Shown here one piece after another: positions 40,901 through 52,498 of a stretch of 64,000 bases of DNA; position 1 is the first letter of the stretch, and every line of letters begins with the position of its first letter. The stretch comes from Nemania diffusa (lineage: Eukaryota > Ascomycota > Sordariomycetes > Xylariales > Xylariaceae). The stretch covers positions 1 to 64,000 of the forward strand of contig JBBPUQ010000007.1 in NCBI GenBank assembly GCA_038501195.1, read 5' to 3'. A program made the position numbers and the translations under genes. The notes beneath the pieces are model-generated. The model worked only from the letters and a program-made list of their open reading frames with translations. It ran no database searches and had not been told where the DNA came from.

Positions 40901-41163
40901 ATAAGTACCAGGTATTTACCCTATTGAGTCTCATGAGTGCACGCGAAGTAAGGTAGATTACTGCTTTGCATTGCAACATGGTGCCTTGTTACTCTAAACT
41001 CCGGCACATCACTATCGCAGGCACTATGGTACTTCGCTGGTTTATCATACCAGCTTAAGTATAACAAATAAGTATTTCAATGAACTCGAAGTGTAAATGC
41101 ATTTGGTAGGGAACCAGAAACTGCTCTCTAACTATACTAAGTTTTTATCTTCACCACGTCACG
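40901..41163. other. Short intergenic stretch; nothing seen
   Basis: There is no gene, repeat or recognisable site here. Confidence 0.4.
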
Positions 41164-41577
41164 CTACCAGTAATTTGCATTAGTACGCCGACAGGAGTCT
41201 CGATTTGTGGTATTCAATCGTTGGCATGTCTTGATAAGGTTGCTTACCAGTTTGTGCGATAAACTCCTTGAGGGGGCCGGCCGAGGCGTCCCGGCCAGCT
41301 TTAGTGAGGTACGCAATAGAATACCTCTCCAGCAGTATACCAGTCTCTTGGTTTCCATCTCTAACAGCAGACTCACACGGTGAAGCCCAGCAGGGATGAC
41401 GGCGTAGGTCCGGCGTTGAAGAGTTTCGCTCACATTGAGAACAATCTCGGACGGCGTGCTGCTTGGGACCCTTTCGAAAGTCCCAGGCTGCTCCCTATTA
41501 TCAAACTCTAATCCTTCGGTCTTGTCCTGAAATAATAGAGTGATGACGCCGAGGGACAGAATGAGTTCGTCAGACAA
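41164..41577 (-). CDS. Hypothetical ORF, 137 aa
   Basis: This open frame begins at an ATG 51 bp downstream of the stop codon of the NOD-like receptor gene, on the same strand. The first half (EGLEFDNREQPGTFERVPSS and onward to about residue 80) looks protein-like; the C-terminal part is Arg/Ser/Leu-rich and may be intron or untranslated sequence read through. No motif is recognised. It may be a fragment of a separate gene or an alternative 3' part of the receptor. Confidence 0.3.
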   Translation of the reverse strand: MSDELILSLGVITLLFQDKTEGLEFDNREQPGTFERVPSSTPSEIVLNVSETLQRRTYAVIPAGLHRVSLLLEMETKRLVYCWRGILLRTSLKLAGTPRPAPSRSLSHKLVSNLIKTCQRLNTTNRDSCRRTNANYW

Positions 41578-41627
41578 GATCCCACGTCATGTGTCATTTC
41601 AAGCCTTTCCCCCCATCTCCTGTTCTT

Positions 41628-44384
41628 TTATAAAAAGTCATATGGGATAAGTGTTGCTACATCAGCTTCGGACAGGCTACTCGTGGTCTTTGAAACCCCT
41701 CTTGTCTTAGTCTTTCGGTGGTATATTTCAAGAGCCTTCTTTTTCCATACTAGTGCCTCCTCATAATTACCCTGGGCCCCTAAGCAATGCCCAAAGAGGA
41801 ATGACATCCTAGCAGTGTCTCGCTCATATATCGGATCATCGAGTAGACCCGCGAGGACATCGCTGAGCAGTTGGCTGTGTTCGGGTATCAGTCAAAGACA
41901 AAATGCAGAATGGAAGTGCCCTACCAAGCGGTCTCGTTGTTTTGGAGTGATACCAGTGCCCGGGCCTTTCCATATTGGCATAGGAGCGTTGTGCGGTTGC
42001 GCGCACCCATGCACGCAGTCGCAATGTCAACGGCGACCTCGAAGTCGTCCAGAGCCTTCAAGAGGTCACCTCGTTCACGATCTGCACGAGAAAGTCTCAT
42101 ATTACCCAAGGCGTAGTATAAAGCGGCGCTTCTAATGATCCGTGAGCAACTTCATATAATCTCTAGGAGGTCTGGTAGAATTCACATACCTCACTGAACA
42201 TTTGTCCTTTGGTCCAAATGCAGTGGAACGGTCGTTGATGGCCTGTTTCAGGCTTGTTTCCGCCGCATCGAAGTTTCCTTGGTGATGATATACAATCCCG
42301 AGATGATAAAGTGGGGAAAACAACTTGTCCCTTGTGAAACCGGGAAGGCCTTCTCTGATCCTTATAGAGTCTTTAAGTAGTTGAATGGCCTGCGTCCAGT
42401 CCTGACGAAACGCCCATCCAGTTGCCAGGTCGTTGTAGGCTACAGCCAGAATGGAGGATGGCTCTTTCGGAGGTTTATGTCGATACTTCTCAATTTCGAA
42501 TACCTGGAGAGCCAAATCGAGAACATCATCTCCCTCCTTGGATACAACAGCTATGCCAATACGTGCACGAATAATACTCGCTTGCATATCATACCGGGTC
42601 GATAACGCCGACTTGAGGGTCATGCGTGTGTAAAGCCGGTCGGCCAGTGCTAGCAGGGAAAGAGCCTCACGGCATGCGCTGCGCTCATTGTAATACCTAC
42701 AACAGTTAGTCGTTAACTCGCTTTTCTAGACGATGTCAATATCCAGCTTCACTCACTGCACAGCTTCTAGGAGAAGCTCGGGTAAAGCCATGGTAATCAT
42801 TACTCCTGGATCGACTTTGGCCCACCCCTCGTAGACGTCTATCAAATGGTTTATATGTGGAAGGAGGGGCTGGCATAACACCCAGCGTTCAACTTTCCCA
42901 GCAGAGCCAGTGATATAGCTTCTATTCAAGAAGGGCCACGCCGACGCAATACAGCCTGTCGCCATGGATAGGTAGTCTGCAGCCTGTCCGCGCTGCATTA
43001 TGACTTCCCTCATCAGACCTTGAACGAGGCGATGTACGCGCAGGTCATTAGTGTCACGCGATATATCAATCAGAGACGTATCAACAAGATGTTGACGAGA
43101 TGCAATGTAAGAGGCCTCATCCGCAAGGAGGCTTTTGTGCTCAGTGTTGCGTAAGGCTGATTTCATCAGGTCGTGCGATATAAGTTCCGGGTCGAGAAGA
43201 GATAGAATGCCGAGTAGTTCGAATGACCCCCGGTGGTCCCTGTATAAAGTGTCTATTGCCCAGATCGCGATCAAACTCTCTTCACTGTCCTGTTCATTCC
43301 CAAGCCGTCTCAATAACTCTGCTTTAGTTCTCCAGGTTTGTCGAAACAAAGAAATTGTGAGATGTTCCCGATGAATCATGGAGCCCAGCTGTTTGACAGC
43401 TATTGGCAAGCCTTCTACCCACTCTACCATCTGAGTAGCGTCCTGGGTCGATTGGCGATCGTCATTTCTTTCGTCGGCGTAATACTTTAGAAGTTGTACG
43501 GCATCGGCAGACAGCAATCGCTCCAAGCGGATGGAGCCGGAAACTTGGAAATGATTTGATGCAAACAGGGGATTTCGACTGGCTATGATGATCTTTCCCG
43601 AAGTACCATGTGGTATATATTGTTGCAAAGTGTCTGTGTTTTTGGCATTGTCGAATATTAGGAGCCACCTGACCTTACTATGTGGCTTATCAGCATCAGG
43701 GACACCTTTGACTGGTTCAGCGAGCCACATCCTAAAAATTTCGGCTGACGTTTCTGAATCTTTCTGGTCCATCTCGCTCACAAGGCCCAGATTAATTGCT
43801 AATTGGCTGTACTGTTCGCGAAGCCGGCTGGCGGTATCTGCAGCTATGAAAAAGGAGACGTCGAAATCGCCTTTTTCCCTGGACCGAGTGAGATATCTGT
43901 AAGCGAGCTCGGTTTTCCCCACGCCACCCAACCCGGTAATGGTGCATGTTTTACGAGTCGGATTTCCCAAGTGGTCTATTTGTAGAGAATTTGGATGCAG
44001 GGCTGCATCGATCTGTCTTAACTCATCTTCCCTAGCCTGGAATACGGCTCTTTGCCTATTTCTCAAGACGGGCGGGACATAATCGAAAGGCAACGAGACA
44101 ACAGTTTCGTTCAAGATGAATCTACCGCCAGGGGGTATCTTCACGAAGCTCGAAGAAGTAGATAGTGAGTCCCTGGATAGAGGCGTGGCCGCATCTCGGA
44201 AGGGAATATACAGTGCTTTATGATCTGTTGACAATGAGGTAGGCTGTGGTGATGTCTCGTGTGCCATGTTCTCAGCAGTTCCGAGCGGTTGGTTGATACT
44301 TGGTCGCAGTTTTGCTACTATGCTTGAAATATGATAGGCGATGAGTATATAGCTTATATCTTCAGTGCGCCGGAATCTTGTCAT
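41628..44384 (-). CDS. NB-ARC/TPR NOD-like receptor, 4 exons
   Basis: Fungal NB-ARC/TPR proteins are STAND ATPases thought to sense non-self signals and trigger incompatibility or defence. Exons are 44384-42757, 42696-42190, 42131-41925 and 41862-41628; all junctions join in frame to 858 aa. Residues 1-120 are variable with no recognisable effector domain. The NB-ARC part shows P-loop GLGGVGKT (151-158), Walker B LLIFDN (241-246), GKIIIASRN (263-271), GLPIAVKQLG (325-334) and HRLVQ (about 461-465), the usual fungal counterpart of MHD. From about 540 on, TPR-like helical pairs follow (for example AVAYNDLATGWAFRQDWTQA and LYHLGIVYHHQGNFDAAETS). An alternative start is ATG 44267 (MAHETSPQ). An effector exon farther upstream was looked for and not found. 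No damage is visible. Confidence 0.85.
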
Positions 44385-44432
44385 GCCTCGATGATCTTCA
44401 TTGATTGTAATCGGAACATTACCAGGGAGCAC

Positions 44433-45177
44433 TGCAGAATCATGGCCAACTACCTACAACAGTGTCAGCCTTCAAACACTTGGTGCGTTGTAGATCTTGG
44501 CAAACTATGCATACAACTCCAATTCCCGTAATTGTTTTCTTTTCGAAGAAGCATTTGGCCTCCACAGAAAATAAGTTGTACAATCCTCGCGATCTCAGGT
44601 GATAGTCGAAATCTCCTTATATACTCTCAAGTTTGCTAGCGTTCTTGCTAAGTTCTCACAGGTTTGTGCGGTTGGTCTGTTTGACCAATCCAACCAGACT
44701 AGCCAAGATTTTATCTAGAGTAGTTTGCAATCTGTGAGGGGTACCTAAGAAATGATTCCTCGAGTTGCTCAGCAGATTGGGTCAATGTGTTCTTCGGTGA
44801 CCCATTTTTGCGAGCGAATCAAGGCCTTCCTTTGAGATCAGCCCGAGCGTCCAGCGGTGAGCAGAAGTGAGTTGTGAGACCACGGCTCACATATACCTAC
44901 ATTCTTAATTTCTTACAGACAATGCCGTCCAAGCTATAGCAGACGAAGATAATCGCACGCTAAAACCGAGCCGGCGTATTAGCGATGGGGATGTCTTGCG
45001 GCAGCAATGAATTACGGTTCCTCGCGTAGAATCCCCGCTGTTTCATGAGACTGTTCAGTGAATTATTAGCTTAGCGAGGCGTATTGCGTTGGTGTTTCTG
45101 GTGCTATCGCGAACAAAGGGCTCAGTGACAACGACGCAGCTAACGCTTCCTAGTAATCGTTCGGTCAATTATTGGCT
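44433..45177. other. Intergenic stretch upstream of the receptor gene
   Basis: No protein-like frame is found on either strand. It would hold the promoter of the receptor gene; no clear TATA box or effector-domain exon is seen. Confidence 0.45.
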
Positions 45178-45968
45178 TTTGAGGAGCCCTGACGGTGGGC
45201 CATACGTACATATACCGACAAAACTATTTTGTTTTCACTTTTCCGTTTTCAAAAGCAAAAATACCGACAGCAAGCTATTACTATTACCTACTTATAAAAA
45301 ATAAAACATAATATTTAACATAATTATAATCGTACGTATATAAATAAATTAATTATATAATTAACTAAGCTAACTGACCTAAATGACCTAGTTGACCCGA
45401 CTGACCTAGTTGATTTGATTGACGTAACTAGACCTGATTGCACTGATTGCACTGACTGCACTGACTGACCTAACTGACCTAACTAACTTGATTGCACTAA
45501 CCGACTTGGCCGACCTAACTAAACCCGACCTAATTGACTTATTTAATATAATTAATTGAATTAATTGAAGTTAAAAATAAGTCAGTCGAGTCAGGTTTAG
45601 TTAGGTCAATCAAATGAACTAGGTTGGTTAGGTCGGCTAGGTCGGTCAGTGCAATTAGGTCAGTCAGGTCAGTCAGGTCAGTCAGTGCAGTCAGTGCAAT
45701 ACAGTGCAATCAGGTCTAGTTACGTCAATCAAATCAACCAGGTCAGTCGGGTCAACTAAGTTAGTTAGATCTAATTAAGTCTAATTAAATATACAAATAA
45801 TTGAAATAATAAATATATAAATAAGTAATATTAATAGCTTATTATTTCAAAGTGTTAGCTAACTGCATGCCTTTTTAAAAACTGAAAACTGAAAACTAAA
45901 AACAAAAAGCGGAAAAGAAATAGTTTTATCGGTATATGTACGTATGGCCCTCCCTAAGCCCTCTTGTG
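45178..45968. mobile_element. Foldback element with about 370-bp inverted arms
   Basis: The two halves are imperfect reverse complements centred near 45,560. Outer arms share GGCCATACGTACATATACCG (45198 onward; reverse-complemented at about 45,929-45,948). Inner arms are built of degenerate 8-9-base units related to GACCTAACT and GACTGCACT on the left, and their complements AGGTCAGTC and CAGTGCAGT on the right. The whole, about 0.79 kb, could form a long hairpin. It has no coding capacity and resembles foldback or long-TIR MITE elements. Ends are approximate and I saw no sure target duplication. Confidence 0.75.
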
Positions 45969-46219
45969 TTAGTGTCCGTGCTTAAGTACTTAACTAAAAG
46001 GGTGATTAATAATGCTGGTGCTAAATGCAAGGATCTTTGTAAAATAGGTGCACCTAGGTCCTAGGATATTACGGTCAAGAATTGAATATACAAAAGGATA
46101 AATTTTTATACAGTGCTTGCCAGTACCCATTACTATCTTTAATGTTTATGTTTTAGCCTTTGTGGAAGCGGAATCCTGAACTAGTTCAACTTGTCCCCGC
46201 TATGAACTAAGGACTCTCG

Positions 46220-47839
46220 TCATATATACTTTTCAAGATCCGGCTCCCTTTCCCCGACATACTCGAAGGCTTTCCACTCTATCCTCCCCCCATGATCACC
46301 CACAAGATCCTCGAACGCGCTGATGACCTGACTGCTCGGCCTCCAGCTCTCACCAATCTGCCATGTCACCTTTGCATTTCCACCATTTTCAGGCGCCTCA
46401 TATTTCACACCCCATCGAAACAACACAACCTCATCTTCAGCCGAAGGCGGCGCATCGTCGCTCGCCTCATACTCCTGAGCCCGCTTCTCGGACGGACGCC
46501 AAGTAAGCCACGTGAACAGCTCAGCAGCTTGAAGGGAGGGCATATTTTCCCGTTGGAGAGACGAGGCAAACGATAAGAGAAGAGGGTTAATGCGCTCCGC
46601 GATGGGTAGCACGCGAAACATGTCAGGTTGGCGGTCGAGGGACATATCTTCATCACCTTCGTACTCGTCATCTTCGCGGGACCACACATCGTGCGTCTCT
46701 TTGTCGTCGCTGTTTTCTTGGCTAGGTGGATAGTGCTCGTCTCTCGTGATGGGGAAGCCCTCGGGGTGAGGATCTTCGCCTCTGGGGCCTGAGAAGTACC
46801 AGCTTCCATTTGGCGAGCATGGGTGGAATTCTACCTTTAGATGTCGCATACGTGGCCACGACGTAGGGTAACCTGTTGTACTATCACTAATGCGACCAAA
46901 AAGATCGGGGGTGATAAGCGCACGGATATCTAGTTCCTCGAGGCGGCTCCCCAGCTCCCGCAACCCGATAGACACGGGGTCCTCGTCTCCAAACTCCGAG
47001 GTCAACAATGATGGCGATGAAGCTTTGACAAGATCAGGCATCTGCGCCATTTGCTCTGCGTCTTCGCCGTACTGACCCACCTTCCAGAACCAGAAGCGGC
47101 ACTTGGCGAGCGAAGATGGCAACATGGGCATGACATCACGAACGCATCGTCCGAACTCGACGCGGGCATCGCGCCAAGGACCTTCCCATACGCGGGCGTA
47201 TCTGCGCAGAGCATGGGATGAAAAGGCAATGGGAAGGCGCTCCCACAGCCAAGGGCAATCGAGTTCGCGAAGATGAGAGAGACGCGTGGCGAGCTCGAAG
47301 GGTACGCGCGGGGAAACGGGCCGCATGTGAGAGAACTCCATCCCCAGCTCAGCGGCGTAATTGAGAGCGGGGAAGACGCGGAGTCGGGCGGCGCGATCAA
47401 GAAGCGGTAGACTGTCGTAGTCCCGGACAGTGAGGCGGCGGGTGTGGAATGTGCGGTGCAGGCAATCCGGGTAGATGTCGAAGGACTGATGGGCCACGCG
47501 GATGGTGAGCCAGAGACCTTCGCCTGGGCGGATGAGAGGGAGCTCTTCGGCCAACTGCTTGTCCGCCATGTCCTCGAGTTCGCGCAATGCGTTGAAAAAA
47601 GCATGTACTTGGGCTGAGAAGTGCCCGTTGACAGCCTCGAATTCAGCAGACGGCTCCCTGCACGCGAGGGGCGCGGCGCGCGGGTTGAGAAGCAACGGCA
47701 TCTCTGCGTTGAGGGTGCACTCGCGCAGGCCGACGTAGAGATCGGGTTGGCGCGCGTTATAATTGCGGACATTCTCGAGGAGGGAATTGAGGATGACGTC
47801 CTTAGCGGGTGGCGTGGCTAGGATGCGTTGCGACTCCAT
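46220..47839 (-). CDS. Intronless 539-aa protein, LRR/F-box-like
   Basis: A single uninterrupted frame of 539 codons starts at a genuine ATG and has normal codon use, so it is a real gene. The layout resembles fungal F-box-associated proteins that act as substrate adaptors: a Leu-rich central part with LRR-like phrases (LATRLSHLRELDCPWLWERLPIAFSS split around residue 195, and LGSRLEELDIRALI near 305), an acidic insert (about 375-405), and a C-terminal block with WQIGESWRPSSQV near 495-507. The typical N-terminal F-box itself is not visible. It has no signal peptide or membrane segment. It may belong to a fungal DUF family with an F-box-like origin; the assignment is tentative. Confidence 0.75.
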   Translation of the reverse strand: MESQRILATPPAKDVILNSLLENVRNYNARQPDLYVGLRECTLNAEMPLLLNPRAAPLACREPSAEFEAVNGHFSAQVHAFFNALRELEDMADKQLAEELPLIRPGEGLWLTIRVAHQSFDIYPDCLHRTFHTRRLTVRDYDSLPLLDRAARLRVFPALNYAAELGMEFSHMRPVSPRVPFELATRLSHLRELDCPWLWERLPIAFSSHALRRYARVWEGPWRDARVEFGRCVRDVMPMLPSSLAKCRFWFWKVGQYGEDAEQMAQMPDLVKASSPSLLTSEFGDEDPVSIGLRELGSRLEELDIRALITPDLFGRISDSTTGYPTSWPRMRHLKVEFHPCSPNGSWYFSGPRGEDPHPEGFPITRDEHYPPSQENSDDKETHDVWSREDDEYEGDEDMSLDRQPDMFRVLPIAERINPLLLSFASSLQRENMPSLQAAELFTWLTWRPSEKRAQEYEASDDAPPSAEDEVVLFRWGVKYEAPENGGNAKVTWQIGESWRPSSQVISAFEDLVGDHGGRIEWKAFEYVGEREPDLEKYI

Positions 47840-48729
47840 CGTGTAAGATCATCGACTGTTGTGGCCTTGGTGGGATGGAAGATAACTTGAGGGGAAGAAA
47901 GAGAGACGGAGAAGTTGGGGCCACGACGATAAAAAGAGGGCATGGCGCGGATGGGACTTTGGTTCATGTTGTTGCACAATCACAGGCAAATTCAATAGTA
48001 TTAGGTTCGGTAATACGACGTTGTTCAAGTTTGTTGAACTGAGCAAGAGTTTTGTTGTTTACAGCGCATAGACTCAGCTTTCTATACATCTCGCCAGAAA
48101 CAATTGAGGACGCGGCAGGAGGTGAAGTGTCTGCCGTTGCATTACTTATGGCCTTGGTAGATTACCATCCAGTTGTGCATCTTGAGGAGTGAACAACATG
48201 GAGAATCGATATTTCGTGTGTTTCGACAGCTAAATAATGACATCTTCGTGAGGTAAGTTGAGACGATTGAAAAAATAGGAGAAAAGCGAAGACGGAATAA
48301 AGATAAGTTCTATGTCAATGAGTTAATTCATAGTGTCATTTATTCATAAATTTTACACTTTAAAAAAAAAATTCTACTTTTAATTAAAAATCAAATTCTT
48401 TTTTTAACTTTTAAATTTTGTTAAGATTGCTTTACAAGTAATAAATTACTTTTTTATTTTACTTGGCAATACCTTCTTCAAAGGCATTATACCTATAATT
48501 CATCAGGTTTTCACGTCCCCGCCGCAACCTCTACTACCACCTCTTTTCGCATGTACATAAGGTCGTGTCTAGTCGTCCCGATACAACGGTAATGACATCA
48601 CTCTCTGAGCACTCTCATTTCTGTCCGTGACTTAGAAAAACTGTTGCCTCGATCAACACACGTGCGATTTTTCCGTCCACCCGCGTCGGGTATCTTATCC
48701 AACGGCTGCTAACTAGTACTCCGATCAAG
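47840..48729. other. Intergenic stretch with a small AT-rich patch
   Basis: This lies between the divergent 47839 gene and the monooxygenase relic. A 0.18-kb AT-rich patch lies at 48,310-48,480. No convincing coding frame is seen. Confidence 0.5.
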
Positions 48730-49487
48730 GTGTGCATGGAATTCTCATGCCCTGAAATCCTCCTTGGTCTCCTAATCATCATCATATCGGAGCTGCGCAT
48801 TGCTATCATTGGCGGAGGGCTCGCTGGGGTGACTCTCCCTATTGCACTTACTAAGATCTCACATGTGAAAGTTCAGGTCTACGAGGCTAATTCGAGCATC
48901 TCGGAGCGTGGTGCCGCCCTGTCTCTTAGTGCGAATGCCTTGAAAGTCATACTCGGTCACCAACCCAAATTCAGGCAGCGTTCGCCGTATTTGATGTAAT
49001 TAGGCGACCTCGGTGTCAAACAGTGATCGAGTCAAGCCGTGAGACCGGGATGATCCTCTGCGGGCAGCTCTCTAAAGCTAGGTAGTCTAGACCCGGAGAA
49101 ACTACGGGGGCTTTTAGGTACCAAATGGGACTTCATTGCAAGCTTGGACATGGAGCAACATAGACAAGACGCTACTAGCATGCTTAGAAAGGCTATTTCA
49201 GATTAAATACCTCCCAGGCACGAATTGAGTTTTAGTATCTAGGGGAAAGACCGCGGTTGGCAAGATTACCTGTTTTGCGGAACGTGCGTAAACAATAATG
49301 GCTATTAGTGCTGTCAGGCTCGTCGCAGCCGCCTATCTACCCCTAGCTCCCGTCCCTGGAGACCCATTCTCGCCCCGCAGTCACCTAAAGGACGCGGTGG
49401 GTATTCGACTTCGCGGCGATGGTTTTACTGATAAATATGTGAATAAGCCGTACACGGTTATTTTTTTGCTAGTGATTGTAACTGTGT
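48730..49487 (+). pseudogene. FAD-dependent monooxygenase relic (salicylate hydroxylase-like)
   Basis: The first part reads LRIAIIGGGLAGVTLPIAL then VQVYEANSSISERGAALSLS, the Rossmann GxGxxG FAD-binding start of class A flavin monooxygenases, which hydroxylate aromatic compounds using NAD(P)H. The frame stops at 48999. Downstream, pieces that fit the same protein lie in other frames with stops: HRQDATSMLRKAIS (near 49,160, where intact members have HR-x-D), GKITCFAER (near 49,260) and SAVRLVAAAYLP (near 49,305, where members have DG-x-x-SAVR). The C-terminal half is not recognisable. Two or more frame changes and stops mean the gene is dead. Confidence 0.6.
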
Positions 49488-50653
49488 AAAGGTTCCCTAT
49501 ACTGCAGGCCGAGACTTATTTCAATGCATTGCTAGTAAAACAAGACTTGGCGTAGCAGGACGCAATGTCCTACAAGAACGATCTTCGAACTAAGGACGCC
49601 AGACTAGGATACTTTCCCTCGCGGCTGGTGATAAGCAGCTAGACGTGATCGACTCGAAGAGGTCTTTCGTTGAGGGGATTGCTAAGTATGTCGCTTTTAT
49701 CGCTTAGTCGGAAAATTAACTAATATCAGGCAAGGGTATTTAATAATGCTAACTATGCGGACGTGAATATTTACATAGGCCAGTATGAGTTACCTGCTCA
49801 TTTTGTAGTCCTTGAGAGCCGACTCCTAGTTAATCGGTAACACCAAACATCGATTCAAAACTGCCGCCTTCAGCAATTAACTATTGTCTCTATGTGATAA
49901 CCCCTAAGCGGGCGAGAAGCGCCCTATTCCATGAGAATGCAACCCGGCTGATTGTAATGCGCCAGTACTAATCTACTACAGCCTGCAGGGGTGGAGACTG
50001 GCCTGAGTCGGTGGCGGGGTTGTCTAGACGAACGCGTGGGGCAGTCTATCTAATACCTTAGCCCGGTACAGAACCCGGTACGGGCCGCAATCAGATCAGC
50101 ACGGGCAGGTTTTAGTATCTTTCTTTCCCCATTTATAACCTTTCCCCCTGCCCGCCAACTCTTCTGCGATTCAATACCCTCTCTACACCCGCATTTGCGA
50201 CACTATAACCAATAATGCTTTGGAGAACTATTGGCACTCTATCCTTGCTCTAATCAGTGTGTTCACAGTAATACAACTAACCCAACTGCCTTCGTGAGAG
50301 CGGACGATGGCCCTCTAGAATATGAGCGTCCTAACAGCTAATCTCCGTATAATATATGCCATAGAAAATCTAGGTCTTCCGTTCTATTGGCTGGCGACCG
50401 GCGAAAGGGCCAACATACCAACTTCAGCTGCGGGGGACGCACAAAAAAAATCCCTTTCTCCTGTTTCAGTTCCATCTATTACAGGTCAAGATTGACAAGG
50501 TGGCATGTATATAACTTCAAATTACAACTATGGATTTGACTTTTTTCAGCCTAGTATTTCTATACTTGCCATATTAGCTGCTCTTCCTCGGCTCTCACAA
50601 CAAGCACAAGTATTTAGTTTCAGACGACAGATATCATAGTCAATATTAGTCCC
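49488..50653. other. Intergenic stretch, probably decayed sequence
   Basis: The stretch is full of stops in all frames. It may include the lost C-terminal part of the monooxygenase relic, but no motif can be recognised. Confidence 0.4.
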
Positions 50654-50663
50654 GTATATTTAT

Positions 50664-52498
50664 TTAACTACGCGTAGAGAACAGCCGACGGAAACCTTTA
50701 GTTTTCTGAGCCTCGGCACGCCGCTCCTCCTCCATTTTAAGTCGTGTCTCGTTTTGGACTTGGGCGATAATTTGTCGTTCCTTCTCCTCCGCCTTCTTCC
50801 AAGCTTCGAACGCCTCGCGCGCTTCCCTCTCAGCCTCTTTGCGGGCCAGCTCAATATCCTCCTTTGCCTCTTCCAATGCTAATTTTCTCTCCTCGGCCCT
50901 CACCACTTCCTTCCTCCTTTCGTCCCTTCTTAGCTGTTCTATCTTTCTCCCATAAGCAAGCTCTGCTTCTTCCCTTATGCGGAGTTCGAGCTCCTGCGAG
51001 TTAGCTTCTTCCTGCTTTCTTTCCTTTTCTTTTTTGAATTCGGCAAGCTCCTTCCTCATCGCTGCTATTTAGGGATCTTCATGAGGATTGGGTCCGGGCG
51101 GAGGCTAAGAGCCAAAGCTCCCATCTTCCTGTATGTCGCGCGGTGGAGCCGGGGGTGTGTCATAGTATCGGCTTGGTATTCTGAGTACTGGGGAACTAGG
51201 ATCCACACGGACCCAGCGCCTTTCTCCGTTTTCCCTGAAGCGTTGGTGCTCACGCTGTGATGAGGGTCTATTGTAATGATCCATTATATCCTTATAAACT
51301 CTCTTTGAAAATGGGCTGTTCTGGTGATCGGTGTTTGTAGTTGGATTAGTGCTGGCCTCATTACTGCCCAGGCTCTCATCTACATCGTCAGGATACAGGA
51401 ACTGTTGGTCATGGGAGTCGGTGCTACTACTAGCATAATTTGTCGGCAGCTCTTGGTCTGATTGTAGCTTTTTTCCTTCCGAATCTCTTACTGGGGATTT
51501 TGATCGATGACTTGAGCGAGTCTTCGTCCAACTTGCAGTATCCATTTCAACAATACCGTCTTTGTCTTGATTTCCATCTAACACGATTAAAGCATAACTA
51601 GAGACAGTCTGTTGGGTGCGAAGATGTTGAGCAATGTGTAGGAAGTTTTCAACCGATAGGCTTTCCAGTAGACTGATCTCCGACATTTCTTCGCGATGCC
51701 ATAGACTCTTCATCGTTGCAGATAAACTTATCACTGCTGTGTCTGGATTCTCTTTGTCGCTAATGGTAATTGAGTTCTCTAAAACGAGTGACCCCTTCTC
51801 CTGACTGTGGAACCGGTTATTTGGCAGCTGTAATACAACACAGGCGGTGTCATGTTCAATGCTATGTTCGCCTGTCTCTTGCCCAGAACACTGACATGCA
51901 CCATACGCCTTTGCTACCAGCTGGTCGATGTGCTCGGCTTTAAGAAATTTAGATTTCGTCCGCTCCGTCTCCGCAATCATATCACCGATGGCCTCTCGGG
52001 TGTGGTTTCTAGGAGATGTTAGTGGAAGTTACCTATACGAGGGTCTGCCTCTCACTCTATTTCCTCTCCTTCGACGAAGTCCAAAGTGTGGAGGAAAAGT
52101 CCGAGCGTGAGCTTAGAAGAATTTAAAGCAACATTCCTTGTTGCGATTTTGGATTTCACAAATATCCATTTCGCTTTCTGCGTTATAGTCATGCCCGAAT
52201 TATTCAGTGGCAGTACTGGAAGGAGACACTGTTTGATGCCTTCGATCGAATCCCTAACCAGGTCAGTAATCTCCTTAGCAACTTCGAGACTTTGCTGAGT
52301 GAGTTTTGTCGACCTATTTATACGCCGTTTGAGATTGTGAAGAATCTCTGCTATAACTTTAAACTCAATAGAAATAGCTCTAATGTGCCCGCTAGCAGAG
52401 TAAATATCATCGGCAAGGGTAGAAAGCAATTTCGCAAATGATATCGCACCAGACACAATTGTGCCGATGCTCGTGATGAGCCCGATTACTTCAGCCAT
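50664..52498 (-). pseudogene. STAND-type N-terminal domain/coiled-coil gene, two in-frame stops
   Basis: Exon 1 (52498-52056) begins MAEVIGLITSIGTIVSGAIS, typical of the fungal N-terminal domain found on STAND proteins (Helo-like), a helical signalling module. A 47-bp intron (GTGAGA...CTAG) joins in frame to exon 2 from 52008. Exon 2 encodes a middle region, a Ser/Arg/Pro-rich disordered part with RVYKDIMDHYNRP and RYYDTPPAPP, and DGSFGS, then TAG at 51107-51105. The same frame continues PPPGPNPHEDP, TAA (51071-51069), then a Glu/Lys/Arg-rich coiled coil (51059-50664, ending FRRLFSTRS). All parts share one frame of 595 positions, as if once continuous. Without readthrough the product is 448 aa. 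The frame extends upstream of MAEV, but that part does not look conserved. It may be a pseudogene, a truncated protein or two small genes. Confidence 0.7.

Noticed and set aside
44385..44432. Start of the receptor at 44432
   Set aside because: The codon there is GTG, not used as a start in fungal nuclear genes; the first in-frame ATG is 44384.
47002..47772. 256-codon frame on the minus strand within the 539-aa gene
   Set aside because: It is a shadow frame of the larger gene with Ser/Ala/Pro-rich, non-conserved content.
49488..50653. Continuation of the monooxygenase relic
   Set aside because: No recognisable C-terminal motif could be placed, so it was left as unassigned decayed sequence.
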